DNA of 64,000 bases from Mucilaginibacter sp. PPCGB 2223 (GTDB lineage: Bacteria > Bacteroidota > Bacteroidia > Sphingobacteriales > Sphingobacteriaceae), in NCBI RefSeq assembly GCF_001705515.1, contig NZ_MDJS01000001.1, positions 1,674,001 to 1,738,000 on the forward strand, in the 5' to 3' direction. Below, piece by piece: positions 1-8,131 of this stretch. Position numbers and translations under genes: made by a program. The first letter of the stretch is position 1; each line of letters starts with the position of its first letter. The notes under the pieces are model-generated. The model did no database searches and was not told where the DNA came from. It saw only the letters and a program-made list of their open reading frames with translations.

Positions 1-436
1 TGGATATAGAAGAGCTTACGTTAACCACCGTACGATCAATCTTTTGCTCAACAAATGGTTTCTGACCAGCGATTTCGACCTCTTTAAGTTGCCTGCTCGT
101 TGATACAAGTACAATAGCGGGCAAGCTGATTGTTTGCTGCTTATCGATAAGCAACGAGTCGCCTTTATAATTCTGATAGCCTACTGCGCTAATTAAAACG
201 CGGTATTTACCATTTTGCAGCCCTTCAACCACAAAGGAGCCATCGGGATTGGTAAGTGCTGTTTTCACCATTGCCAGTGTTTTAAAATCGGCCACTGTTA
301 TCGTAGCGGCATCTACCGGTTTTTTATCCTGATTGGAAACCTTACCCTCAATTTTGCCCGAGCCACCTTGGGCCCGGGCAAAATTAAAGGCAGAGCACAG
401 CCCTGTGGCTATCAAAGCCATTATAAATGTTTTCAT
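1..436 (-). CDS. Outer membrane beta-barrel / TonB-dependent receptor-like protein (N-terminal part)
   Basis: The reverse strand from the ATG at 436 is open to the left edge, so only about 145 N-terminal residues are visible. They begin with a signal peptide (MKTFIMALIATGLCSAFNFA, cleavage near ARA-Q). A carboxypeptidase-regulatory-like beta-sandwich follows (GKIEGKVSNQDKKPVDAATI ... PDGSFVVEGL). The start of a plug-type segment comes next (VEQKIDRTVVNV). This order is typical of the Bacteroidota outer membrane beta-barrel family related to TonB-dependent receptors. It lies 39 bp downstream of the DUF4097 gene on the same strand and may belong to that ECF operon. The barrel itself is outside the window, so a substrate cannot be suggested. 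Confidence 0.8.
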   Translation of the reverse strand, partial: MKTFIMALIATGLCSAFNFARAQGGSGKIEGKVSNQDKKPVDAATITVADFKTLAMVKTALTNPDGSFVVEGLQNGKYRVLISAVGYQNYKGDSLLIDKQQTISLPAIVLVSTSRQLKEVEIAGQKPFVEQKIDRTVVNVSSSIS

Positions 437-474
437 AAGGTAAGTTGCTATTCGGTTATATTCAGAGGTATCCG

Positions 475-1296
475 TTACTTAACCTTTCGGAGATAAATAC
501 TGCCGTTCATGGTTTTCATCAGTATTTCGGGGCCACCACCTGCTATTTTGCCATAAACCCAATCGTCTATCTTCAGGTTATACATGCCATCTTTGGCGGT
601 GCGGGTAATTTCGGGCTTGCGGGCATCGTTAACCACATCAAAATCGGTATAGATGTTGCCATGATCGGTTTTAAGCTTGATATTAGCCTTCAGGTTTGCC
701 GGGAAAGTTATATCAACACTACCGTTCAAAGTGGTAAACGCCATGGCAGCTTTAGGGTCGATGCTTTTAAAAGCAACGTTTACGGGCCCATTGGTAGTGT
801 TTGCTACCACCGACCCTGATATGCCGCTCATTTTAATACCGCCATTGGTGTTACTTAACTCCATATCTCCGCTCACATTGTTCACTGTTAAATTTCCTCC
901 GTTAACTGTGCTCAGCTTTAAGGTAGCACCGTTTTGAGGCACTTTGATAAGCAGGTTAACACGGTGCGGGATATCGGCACCTACGGTAACCGTATTATTC
1001 TTTTCTTCGGCGTGGATATCGGCTGAAGCGCCCGGATCTAATCGTTTCATGCCGTTTACTTCACGGTCCTGGTGGCGGCGTTCTTCGCTCTTAACTTCAA
1101 TAATTACGTCCTTACCTTCGTAACCGGTTACCGTTATTGAGCCCTGCACCAGGTCGACGTTGAGTTTATAAGGTTTCCCCGGTTCGCTTAAAGCTACTGT
1201 TAATTGCTCGCTTTTATCTTGTGCCCGCAACTGTGTGCCAAGCAGCATTGCTGTAGCGAGTATCCCTGCAAATTTTATTGATCTTATCGTTTTCAT
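475..1296 (-). CDS. DUF4097 family beta-strand repeat protein (second copy)
   Basis: A 273-residue exported protein. The ATG at 1296 is chosen over upstream in-frame codons because it begins a clean signal peptide (residues 1-25, MKTIRSIKFAGILATAML, cleavage at LRA-Q). The mature part has short beta-strand repeats carrying NGG/NGS turns (STVNGGNLTV, SNTNGGIKMSG, TTLNGSVDITF), as in DUF4097 putative adhesin proteins that form a beta-solenoid. It starts 4 bp after the stop of a second DUF4097 gene and is downstream of an anti-sigma factor and ECF sigma factor, so it is probably co-transcribed with them. The molecular role of DUF4097 proteins is not established; location in the envelope is inferred from the signal peptide. 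Confidence 0.85.
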   Translation of the reverse strand: MKTIRSIKFAGILATAMLLGTQLRAQDKSEQLTVALSEPGKPYKLNVDLVQGSITVTGYEGKDVIIEVKSEERRHQDREVNGMKRLDPGASADIHAEEKNNTVTVGADIPHRVNLLIKVPQNGATLKLSTVNGGNLTVNNVSGDMELSNTNGGIKMSGISGSVVANTTNGPVNVAFKSIDPKAAMAFTTLNGSVDITFPANLKANIKLKTDHGNIYTDFDVVNDARKPEITRTAKDGMYNLKIDDWVYGKIAGGGPEILMKTMNGSIYLRKVK

Positions 1297-1300
1297 CTTC

Positions 1301-2161
1301 TTATTGTTGTTTTTTAATATAAATATTTCCGTTGAGTGTTTCAAATTTAAAAAGCTTACCACCCGCACCAATCTTTACTTCCGAATCTTTATTCAACCTG
1401 TAAGTGGTGCCGTTTTTACCTTTGCCTTCGGTTTTGGTAACCTTGCCCGGCAATACCTCCACATCATCAAAATCGGTATAGAATTGTCCGTTCATGCTTT
1501 TGAAGCCAATGTTGGCCGCCAAGGTGGCCGGGTAGGTAACTTTGATAGCCCCGTTGATGGTATAGTACGACGAATCATCGTTAGGCGCAACCAGGTAGTT
1601 AACCGTTACCGGGCCGTTAACCGTGTGCGCATAAGTGGCGCCTTTGGCGTTCTGTATCTCAATACCGCCGTTCACGTTATTGATATGCAGCGAGCCGTAA
1701 ACATCCTTAACCAGTATATTGCCGCTGTTTATTGTTGATATACGCAAACTTAAGGCATAGGGCACCTTGATCGTAAAGTTTAGTTTGTATTTGTATTCGA
1801 TACGCCTGTGGTTGTTTTCCCAATCGCCGTAATGGGTATGCGGACGCGAGTCGAAAGGTGCGGCAATATAAGCCATCACGGTATCTGCTTTCTCGTCAAA
1901 GGCCAATTTAAATTCCTTTTTTCCTTCCGCTAAAGTAGCTTCGTCATCGGCCGAGATGGTTTGATCGATCTCCATGATCACTTTATTGCCCGAGTAGCCT
2001 TCGACATTAATAGATCCAAACACGTTATAAACAGCTACCACGCCTTTGGTTAAGGTAAATTCTTTGCTGATGTGCTCCTTGGCTTCATGCTGAGCTTTGG
2101 CTATGGTTTGGACAAGGCACAGCCCCAGTCCCATAAAAATGGGAAGTAATGATTTTTTCAT
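1301..2161 (-). CDS. DUF4097 family beta-strand repeat protein (first copy)
   Basis: A 286-residue exported protein with a signal peptide (MKKSLLPIFMGLGLCLVQ, cleavage near AKA-Q24). The body is rich in beta strands with repeating NGG/NGN turns (STINSGNILVKDVYGSLHI, NNVNGGIEIQNAKG, MNGQFYTDFDD) and ends with TLNGNIYIKK. It closely parallels the next gene downstream, which ends MNGSIYLRK, so the two look like an ancient tandem duplication. It sits 11 bp downstream of the anti-sigma gene. Regulation by the linked ECF sigma factor is inferred from operon structure. Function beyond the DUF4097 envelope family is unknown. Confidence 0.87.
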   Translation of the reverse strand: MKKSLLPIFMGLGLCLVQTIAKAQHEAKEHISKEFTLTKGVVAVYNVFGSINVEGYSGNKVIMEIDQTISADDEATLAEGKKEFKLAFDEKADTVMAYIAAPFDSRPHTHYGDWENNHRRIEYKYKLNFTIKVPYALSLRISTINSGNILVKDVYGSLHINNVNGGIEIQNAKGATYAHTVNGPVTVNYLVAPNDDSSYYTINGAIKVTYPATLAANIGFKSMNGQFYTDFDDVEVLPGKVTKTEGKGKNGTTYRLNKDSEVKIGAGGKLFKFETLNGNIYIKKQQ

Positions 2162-2172
2162 AATCGTTGGTT

Positions 2173-2988
2173 TTAAATGAGTTGTGTAATGGTTTGTTGG
2201 ATTTTATCCCTTACCCCGCTATCGAGATTTTTCTGTTTAAGCAATTCTTTAAATGATTTTACGGAAGCCTTTTCCTGCAATTTCAGCATCACATCGGCTA
2301 TAGCCGATTGCATTAACGGCGATTCCTGTGTGACGATCGACCTGATCAGCCCTTCGCGCACTTCGGGATGGCTGGCAAGATGAGTTAATGCATCCAGCGT
2401 GCTAAGGCGCACATTTACGTTAGGATCGTTGTTTAGTGTAGCCAGCAAGGCATCGATCACCTCCTTATCCGCATGTTTCATCTCGCTCGTATAACTAACC
2501 CCCCGGATACGTTCGGATGCAGAAGGGTTTTCCATCAGGGCCAGCGCCATGGTTTGTTTTAGCTCGTGTACCTGCGTAGTGAGCGCGGCCAATTGCTTAT
2601 CCTGGTCGCTTATGCGAGCGGGTCGTATAAACCAATAGCCAACAGCCAGGCACAACAACATCACTACAACACTGTATGATAAAGGCCAACGCGGTTGCAG
2701 TTGCCATAAACGCCCGAACTGCTCACGTACCCTCGCCAGTAAGCCTGCATTTTGCTGCGATTCTTTATAGGTTTCGAGCATAGCGTTGAACTTAACTTTT
2801 AAATGCGCCGATGGTTCGGGCGTTTCAATTTCGCCCATCATATCCCACAGTTTCCACATATCGGCAAGTTCCTGCCTGCAATCGGCACAACCGGCCAGGT
2901 GCATTTCTACGCTTTGTTTATCCGCATCCGAAAGCTGGTTGTTCACCAGATCTGTAAATTTATCCTGAAATTGCCCGCAATCTTTCAT
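2173..2988 (-). CDS. Anti-sigma factor with zinc-finger head, one TM helix and HEAT-like C-terminus
   Basis: The N-terminus has a zf-HC2-type anti-sigma zinc motif (C4, then H30-x3-C34-x2-C37). A membrane helix follows at about residues 103-121 (LSYSVVVMLLCLAVGYWF). A periplasmic part then shows HEAT-like repeats (NVRLSTLDALTHLASHPEV, SPLMQSAIADVMLKL). The ATG at 2988 is preferred to a TTG three codons upstream; it gives 271 residues and leaves an 11-bp gap after the sigma gene. The family binds and silences its partner ECF sigma at the inner membrane until a signal arrives. The HEAT part may be the signal-sensing or protein-binding module; that is inference. Confidence 0.85.
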   Translation of the reverse strand: MKDCGQFQDKFTDLVNNQLSDADKQSVEMHLAGCADCRQELADMWKLWDMMGEIETPEPSAHLKVKFNAMLETYKESQQNAGLLARVREQFGRLWQLQPRWPLSYSVVVMLLCLAVGYWFIRPARISDQDKQLAALTTQVHELKQTMALALMENPSASERIRGVSYTSEMKHADKEVIDALLATLNNDPNVNVRLSTLDALTHLASHPEVREGLIRSIVTQESPLMQSAIADVMLKLQEKASVKSFKELLKQKNLDSGVRDKIQQTITQLI

Positions 2989-2999
2989 CTCTCTCAAAA

Positions 3000-3551
3000 T
3001 TATTGTTCTACTCTTTTGTAAATATCTTTTAATTCCTGCATCGCCCGGTGAACCCTAACCTTCACGGCACCTTCGCTGATGTTCAGTATCGCCCCTATCT
3101 CCTGGTATTTCATCTCCTGGAAACGGCTCATGGTTAATATCTCGCGATGGTCATCGCTTAATTTAGCCATTGCCCGGTGCAGTTCGGCTTTTGCCTGCTT
3201 CTTTTCCAGGTACTCATCGGCCAAAGTGCCGCCACCTATTTTGTCGGCTATATCTTCCACATCATATTGATACAGCTTATTTTTGTTTTTTTTAGCCATA
3301 TCTTTAATCGTATTACGCGCTATCTGGTACATCCAGGCAACAAACTCGCCGTCGCCTGTAAAGGTGTAACGATATTTCAGCATTTTGTAAAATACATGCT
3401 GGGCCATATCCTCACTCGCTTCTTTATCATACGTCATGTGAAACAGGAAGCCGTAAAGCTGACGGTTGTACCGCTCAAACAGCAGGCCCATCCTGTCCAG
3501 GTCGCCGGCTTTTACCCGGAGCATAATAGCGTTATCGGTCAGCGAATTCAA
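3000..3551 (-). CDS. ECF (sigma-70 family) RNA polymerase sigma factor
   Basis: 183 residues, a normal length for group IV sigma factors. Region 2 is visible at about residues 20-90 (LLFERYNRQLYGF, DKEASEDMAQHVFYKML, WMYQIARNTIKD). The region 4 helix-turn-helix lies at about 125-175 (LSDDHREILTMSRF, YQEIGAILNISEGAVKVRV). It is the first gene of an operon with an anti-sigma factor and two DUF4097 envelope proteins, so the likely regulon includes its own operon. The inducing signal cannot be read from sequence. No exact TAnnTTTG promoter was seen upstream, which would fit an alternative, self-recognised promoter. Confidence 0.93.
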   Translation of the reverse strand: MNSLTDNAIMLRVKAGDLDRMGLLFERYNRQLYGFLFHMTYDKEASEDMAQHVFYKMLKYRYTFTGDGEFVAWMYQIARNTIKDMAKKNKNKLYQYDVEDIADKIGGGTLADEYLEKKQAKAELHRAMAKLSDDHREILTMSRFQEMKYQEIGAILNISEGAVKVRVHRAMQELKDIYKRVEQ

Positions 3552-3654
3552 TGTTTCTTTTGCTTTTATATGATTGGAGACCCCGTAAAAAATAAATGGT
3601 TACAGGAAATTTACATTTTTTTTAAGTTACTTAAAACAGTAACCGCTTCCCAAA

Positions 3655-3691
3655 TAAAAAAGGCCATCTCTTATTACAGAAACAGCCTTTT
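3655..3691 (-). terminator. Intrinsic terminator after the PhyH-like gene
   Basis: On the minus strand an AAAAGGC arm (from 3691) pairs with GCCTTTT (to 3658) and runs into T residues. It lies 20 bp beyond the stop codon of the oxygenase gene at 3711. Confidence 0.6.
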
Positions 3692-3710
3692 ACATCTGTG
3701 CATATTGATG

Positions 3711-4739
3711 TTATTTCCATTCTCGGGCTATATCCAGCTTTGCCGGCGCATAATTAATATATTGTACATAACGCGGCCTGGTTGAGGTGTTAGCGCTGCT
3801 GCCATGCGGCAAGGCTTTAAGCCAGATAATAAAATCGCCGGCATTAGCTGCTATATATTTTCTGCCCAAAGCGTCCAGATCCTGCGTGCGCGGGTCAGCG
3901 CCTTCGGGCAGACCGTTTATCCAGTCGTCTATTTGATGCTGAAAGCCCGGCACCAGGCTAAACGCCCCCTGATTCTCTTCGGTATCGGCCAGGTAAAGTA
4001 TGCCCTGCAAACCAAACGGGATGGGCAATTGCAGGCTCACGTCCCAGTGCAGATTGGGCCCCGGAAATTTCCAGATTTCAGTTTCGGGGGGATTAAACCC
4101 CGCCCTATCTGCCGATACCCACAAATCGGTACGTTGCCAAAGCTGCTCATAAGCCTGCCGTATTTTAACCGAGTTCCGGTTACGCTCCATTACCGGATCC
4201 TGAAAAAGCTGCACCATAATACCCTGGCGCGCCTGGTTATTGTTGTACCAGGTGGATGGATCTGCACGATCAATCCCAATATATCTGCATATCGTATCAA
4301 TAGTTTTTTCGCAGTCTTCCGCCGGTACGGCATTTTTTATAATAATATATCCATGCTGTTCGAAAAAAGCAAGATCATCAGCGTTTAATACCTGTGGTAT
4401 CTCGCCCTGCTCCGGGGCCTCCCCGGTAATTATCCGGTTAAACCGCTGTGTTGTTTGGGGTGTGGGGCGCCCGGCTGTTTCTACAATCCAGTTTTCAAAC
4501 TGATCAAAGGAGGGTGCGATAGTGTAGATATATATCGTGGTTTGCTCAAGGCCCAGGCCAAGGGCGTACAGCAAGGTTTTATCCAGCTGGCCCTCGTCGA
4601 TATAATCGTCGTTTTTTAACGCATTAATTCGTTTGAGCAGCGATTTACTCCAGAATCTTTTCAAGTGCATTATGCCAAGTTTTCCAACTTCGGTAGCCTG
4701 CGCCAGGGATAAGGGCTGCGCAATATTCTGATCATTCAT
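3711..4739 (-). CDS. Phytanoyl-CoA dioxygenase (PhyH) family 2-oxoglutarate/Fe(II) oxygenase
   Basis: 342 residues. The C-terminal two-thirds (about 115-335) fit the PhyH double-stranded beta-helix fold. The iron-binding motif is HWD (H231, D233), the distal histidine is H312 (KALPHGSS), and a likely 2-oxoglutarate-binding Arg is R321 or R323. The core begins FFEQHGYIIIKNAVPAED. An N-terminal extension of roughly 110 residues looks all-helical and is not part of the usual core. PhyH enzymes hydroxylate small molecules, lipids or carrier-bound amino acids; the substrate here is unknown. It is divergent from an AspH-like oxygenase and a sulfotransferase-like gene, sharing a 125-bp intergenic region, so the three may act on one substrate. 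Confidence 0.85.
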   Translation of the reverse strand: MNDQNIAQPLSLAQATEVGKLGIMHLKRFWSKSLLKRINALKNDDYIDEGQLDKTLLYALGLGLEQTTIYIYTIAPSFDQFENWIVETAGRPTPQTTQRFNRIITGEAPEQGEIPQVLNADDLAFFEQHGYIIIKNAVPAEDCEKTIDTICRYIGIDRADPSTWYNNNQARQGIMVQLFQDPVMERNRNSVKIRQAYEQLWQRTDLWVSADRAGFNPPETEIWKFPGPNLHWDVSLQLPIPFGLQGILYLADTEENQGAFSLVPGFQHQIDDWINGLPEGADPRTQDLDALGRKYIAANAGDFIIWLKALPHGSSANTSTRPRYVQYINYAPAKLDIAREWK

Positions 4740-4864
4740 CTGATTAAAAAGCTTAGGTTTTATTTGTGTTAGTGTATGGCTAATTTAAATATTAATTTTT
4801 CAGTTTTATTATTAATGCCGGTTATAATATTCTATTTTTAAAAAGCTATTAACCGTTAACCAAT

Positions 4865-5560
4865 ATGGATGATATTATCGGCTTCGCCAGATTGCCTGTA
4901 ACTGTACCTTCTTTTACCGATGTACTTGACTTTTTGGATGATAACTGGCAGCCGCACTTTAATACGCGCGATTATGAAGGCCGATGGGAAGTATTACCCC
5001 TGCGCACTCCCGGCGGCAGGGATACCATTATTCCCGAACCCATTAATGGCGAAGACGGTTTCGCGGACACCCCATATATGCAAAAAACGCCATCGGTTAA
5101 AAGCTTGCTGGATAACCTGCCATGCCGTGTAAACTCGGTAAGGTTGCTCAACCTCAAAGCAGGGGCCATTATTAAAGAACACCGCGATGTGGAGCTTTCG
5201 TTCGAAAACGGCTATGCGCGCCTGCACTTTCCGGTGCAGACTAACCCTCAGGTAGAATTTTATGTGAGCAACCAGCGGGTGATCATGGTGCCGGGCGAGT
5301 GCTGGTATATCAATGCCAACATGCCACACCGGGTAAACAATATGGGTGGTACAGACCGCATACATTTGGTGATGGATTGTGAAGTGAACGACTGGCTGAA
5401 GGATGTTTTTGAGTCATCCGAGAAAACTACTTTTAAACAAAAACTCGACCCTGTTCAAACCAGTCAGATGATCAAGGCACTCCGGGAAATGCAGACCGAA
5501 TTTTCGAACCGCATGGCCGATGAACTGGAACTAAAACTATCGGCGCAGACCGATGCATAA
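4865..5560 (+). CDS. Aspartyl/asparaginyl beta-hydroxylase family oxygenase
   Basis: 231 residues with the AspH-type cupin core at about 90-172. It reads LLNLKAGAIIKEHRDVELS, with an H106-x-D108 pair, then H155 (ANMPHRVNN), and R165 before HLVMD as the probable 2-oxoglutarate contact. Both metal histidines and an aspartate are present, so it should be catalytically competent. Mammalian AspH lacks that acidic ligand; bacterial relatives hydroxylate peptidyl or free residues. The downstream sulfotransferase-like gene overlaps its end by 8 bp, which implies translational coupling. The substrate is not deducible. Confidence 0.85.
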   Translation: MDDIIGFARLPVTVPSFTDVLDFLDDNWQPHFNTRDYEGRWEVLPLRTPGGRDTIIPEPINGEDGFADTPYMQKTPSVKSLLDNLPCRVNSVRLLNLKAGAIIKEHRDVELSFENGYARLHFPVQTNPQVEFYVSNQRVIMVPGECWYINANMPHRVNNMGGTDRIHLVMDCEVNDWLKDVFESSEKTTFKQKLDPVQTSQMIKALREMQTEFSNRMADELELKLSAQTDA

Positions 5561-6527
5561 CCCTACTTTTTGCCCTATGCAAGGCTGGATACCTTACAAA
5601 ATAACTGTAGATAATGATGGCGCACTATGCCATTGGATCGACACCTTCAGCATCCGATACCTTGAACCCTTCTTTGCGGAAACGATAAGTAAAATGAGGT
5701 CGATACCCCGTCGTCGGATATTTTGCTTACCGGTAAGCAGTCTTGAAATGATGAAAGAATGGGCGACGGTAATTGACCATGTATCGCCCACCTCATTTAT
5801 TTTTCACATCTCACGCTGCGGTTCAACTTTGTTGTCGCAGCTACTCGGGCTCAACGAAGAATCTATTTCACTGTCCGAAGTGCCGATATTTGACGATATC
5901 CTGCGTTTGCGGTATAAACTTCCGGGCATTACCGAAGAATACACCGGCGAACTTTTACAGGCTGCCATGAAATTTTACGGACAAAAGCGTTTCGGAACAG
6001 AAAAAAATATGTTCATCAAAACCGATAGCTGGCATATCCATTTTTACCGGGAATTGCGCACGCTTTACCCGGATGTTCCATTCTTGTTATTATACCGTGC
6101 CCCGGCCGAAGTTTTTGAATCGCATGTCAAGCTCAGAGGGACGCAAACCGTACCCGGGCTGATAGAACCCGAAGTGTTCGGATTTGCAAATGATGGCATC
6201 CCGGATTTTCACTCTTTCCCGGCCAAGGTCATCGCAAGCTATTTGACGGCCTACATTACGGTTGCTTCCACCGACAGCTTAAGTGTATTATTAAACTACA
6301 ACGAAGGAATGACGGCCATAATGGATAAAATAGCCAGGGTTACCAACATAAAGTATGATACTGCTTTACGGCAAAAGATGGAAGAGCGAACCGGTTACCA
6401 TTCAAAATACCCGGGCACTGTATTCTCTGAGCAAAGGGACATGCCCCCGCCCGAATGTCTGTGGGATGCACTCGATCTTTACAACCAGGTTGAGCTGTTA
6501 CGCTTTAATCAAACTCATTGTACCTAA
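5553..6527 (+). CDS. Sulfotransferase-like protein with PAPS-type P-loop
   Basis: 324 residues. A PAPS-binding style loop lies at 85-98 (HISRCGSTLLSQLL), matching the RxGST pattern of the 5'-phosphosulfate-binding motif. A strand-loop at about 177-192 (FLLLYRAPAEVFESHV) matches the 3'-phosphate-binding region. The family moves sulfate from PAPS to a hydroxyl or amine. The start codon overlaps the preceding hydroxylase gene by 8 bp. Together they suggest hydroxylation followed by sulfation of the same molecule; this is inference. No adenylylsulfate-kinase gene is nearby, so PAPS would come from elsewhere. A non-sulfating nucleotide-binding role is possible. Confidence 0.7.
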   Translation: MHNPTFCPMQGWIPYKITVDNDGALCHWIDTFSIRYLEPFFAETISKMRSIPRRRIFCLPVSSLEMMKEWATVIDHVSPTSFIFHISRCGSTLLSQLLGLNEESISLSEVPIFDDILRLRYKLPGITEEYTGELLQAAMKFYGQKRFGTEKNMFIKTDSWHIHFYRELRTLYPDVPFLLLYRAPAEVFESHVKLRGTQTVPGLIEPEVFGFANDGIPDFHSFPAKVIASYLTAYITVASTDSLSVLLNYNEGMTAIMDKIARVTNIKYDTALRQKMEERTGYHSKYPGTVFSEQRDMPPPECLWDALDLYNQVELLRFNQTHCT

Positions 6528-6626
6528 ACAGGTTATAACAAACAATAGGCCAATATTTATTTAAAACAGATGGATTACATATTGTAATTATTTTTTAATA
6601 TTACATTACAAACCAAACCTACAACA

Positions 6627-7547
6627 ATGATGAAACCCATTTTATTTACCGGCACAATTGTATTGGCCATTTTATTTACCGGTTGTACCGGTGCTCACGG
6701 CAATATCGACCTGCACAAAACGCTGGCATTGGTATTGATCATTCTGATTATCGCGCTGTTTTTTATTTTAGATGTCTATTCAAATCTGCTGCGCGACGAT
6801 GTGGATTGCAATGCCATAGATGCCGAAGTTGAGGCGGCAAAACTTAACGGGCGTACCCGCTTCCGCCGTAATAATGCGCCATTTAGCCTGTCGCGTGTAC
6901 AACTGGCTGTGTGGACTGTCATCATATCCTGCAGTTATATCTATTTAACTTTTTGCAACGAAGCGTGCTGCCCTAACCCGGATATTAACCAAACGGCACT
7001 GATATTGATGGGGATTGGCGCAGCTGTTACCGCAAGCGGCACCATTATCGACAAAGGCGATATACAAAACAATAAACAAAGACATCAGAACCATATATCA
7101 CAAGGCTTTTTTACCGATATTCTTTCGGATGCAAATGGCATCAGTATCCCCCGTTTCCAGAACGTGGTGTGGACGGGGATCGCCATGGTGGTTTACTTAA
7201 CCAAAGTTTTTATGGTAAAACACGGTTGCTCAACAAGTGCATGCCCTGGCCTGCCCGAGTTAGATTCGACCCTGCTTGCTCTAACCGGGATTAGCAATGC
7301 TACTTACCTGGCCATGAAAACACAGGAGAACACCACGCCGCCGGCAACACCAACCATCCCGCCGGCTAACAACCCTGCGCCTGTGGCTCCAACAACACCT
7401 GCAACCCCGGTTACACCACCGGTTGTACCTGCTGCTCCGGTTATACCACCGGTTGTACCTGCTGCACCTTTGCCCGATCCGGCAGCGGCAGTACCTAATG
7501 TTACTATACCTCCGGTTAATCCGCCCGATACACCGGCAACTAATTAA
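6627..7547 (+). CDS. Multi-pass membrane protein with Pro/Ala-rich C-terminal tail
   Basis: 306 residues, family not recognised. The N-terminus resembles a lipoprotein signal (LAILFTGC). Hydrophobic stretches follow at about 32-50, 93-110, 120-138 and 180-197. Two segments echo each other: SLSRVQLAVWTVII and SIPRFQNVVWTGIA, suggesting an internal duplication of a membrane unit. From about residue 235 to the end the protein is a low-complexity tail rich in Pro, Ala, Val and Thr with repeated PPVVPAAP blocks. Such tails usually span the periplasm or reach into peptidoglycan. The next gene starts 14 bp downstream, so the pair is probably co-transcribed. Confidence 0.7.
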   Translation: MMKPILFTGTIVLAILFTGCTGAHGNIDLHKTLALVLIILIIALFFILDVYSNLLRDDVDCNAIDAEVEAAKLNGRTRFRRNNAPFSLSRVQLAVWTVIISCSYIYLTFCNEACCPNPDINQTALILMGIGAAVTASGTIIDKGDIQNNKQRHQNHISQGFFTDILSDANGISIPRFQNVVWTGIAMVVYLTKVFMVKHGCSTSACPGLPELDSTLLALTGISNATYLAMKTQENTTPPATPTIPPANNPAPVAPTTPATPVTPPVVPAAPVIPPVVPAAPLPDPAAAVPNVTIPPVNPPDTPATN

Positions 7548-7561
7548 TTGTATATTTATAA

Positions 7562-8077
7562 ATGGCTCAGGATATTACCAAAACACTCATCAATTTTATA
7601 CAAAGCACAGGCATACCTGTTTATTGCGAAAACATTACCGGGCAGACCTTTCTGCCCGGTATGACCATCAGAAACGGCGCGCTGATAGTTGATCATGAAA
7701 AACTGCTATATCCCGGCGACCTGTTGCACGAGGCCGGCCATATAGCGGTAACACCTGCTGATGAACGTGATGCATTGGATGAAAGCAAAACCGGCCAGTT
7801 TGACGACGGCAACGAAATGGCAGCTATGGCATGGTCGTACGCGGCATGCAGGTATCTGAATATCGACCCGCTCATTGTGTTTCACGATCATGGTTACAGG
7901 GGCGTTAGCCGAAGCATAGCAGCAAATTTTGATGCAGGGCAATACATGGGCGCTTTTTTGTTGGATTGGCACGGTATGGCCAACTATGGCGATCATAACC
8001 CCGAAGCGGCTGTAAATCCCTATCCTACTATGAAGCATTGGTTATCGCAAAAACAAAAACTTGAAGAAGCGCCTTAG
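7562..8077 (+). CDS. Small putative zinc protein with HEAGH motif
   Basis: 171 residues, no signal peptide. The central H56-E57-A-G-H60 (GDLLHEAGHIAVTP) is the HExxH zinc/catalytic motif of zincin metallopeptidases. E85 in GNEMAAMAWSYA is a candidate third ligand. Length is short for a full peptidase, and no named family is recognised. It immediately follows the Pro/Ala-tail membrane protein, and its stop codon lies inside a terminator, so the two form the end of a transcription unit. A metal-binding non-catalytic role is possible. Confidence 0.65.
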   Translation: MAQDITKTLINFIQSTGIPVYCENITGQTFLPGMTIRNGALIVDHEKLLYPGDLLHEAGHIAVTPADERDALDESKTGQFDDGNEMAAMAWSYAACRYLNIDPLIVFHDHGYRGVSRSIAANFDAGQYMGAFLLDWHGMANYGDHNPEAAVNPYPTMKHWLSQKQKLEEAP

Positions 8078-8092
8078 ACAGGGCGCTTTTTT
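8068..8092 (+). terminator. Intrinsic terminator overlapping the HEAGH gene stop
   Basis: AGCGCC (8068-8073) pairs with GGCGCT (8082-8087), followed by a T run to 8092. The left arm overlaps the last codons of the coding sequence. Confidence 0.85.
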
Positions 8093-8096
8093 ATTT

Positions 8097-8104
8097 TATC
8101 TTTG
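8097..8104 (+). promoter_or_regulatory. Bacteroidota -7 promoter element for ychF
   Basis: TATCTTTG matches the TAnnTTTG consensus exactly, directly after a terminator and about 95 bp before the ychF ATG. Confidence 0.6.
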
Positions 8105-8131
8105 CGGCCGAATTACGGTCGATAGCCGATA

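Noticed and set aside
7330..7500. Repeats in the Pro/Ala tail as a CRISPR-like array
   Set aside because: They are in-frame codons for PPVVPAAP without spacers.
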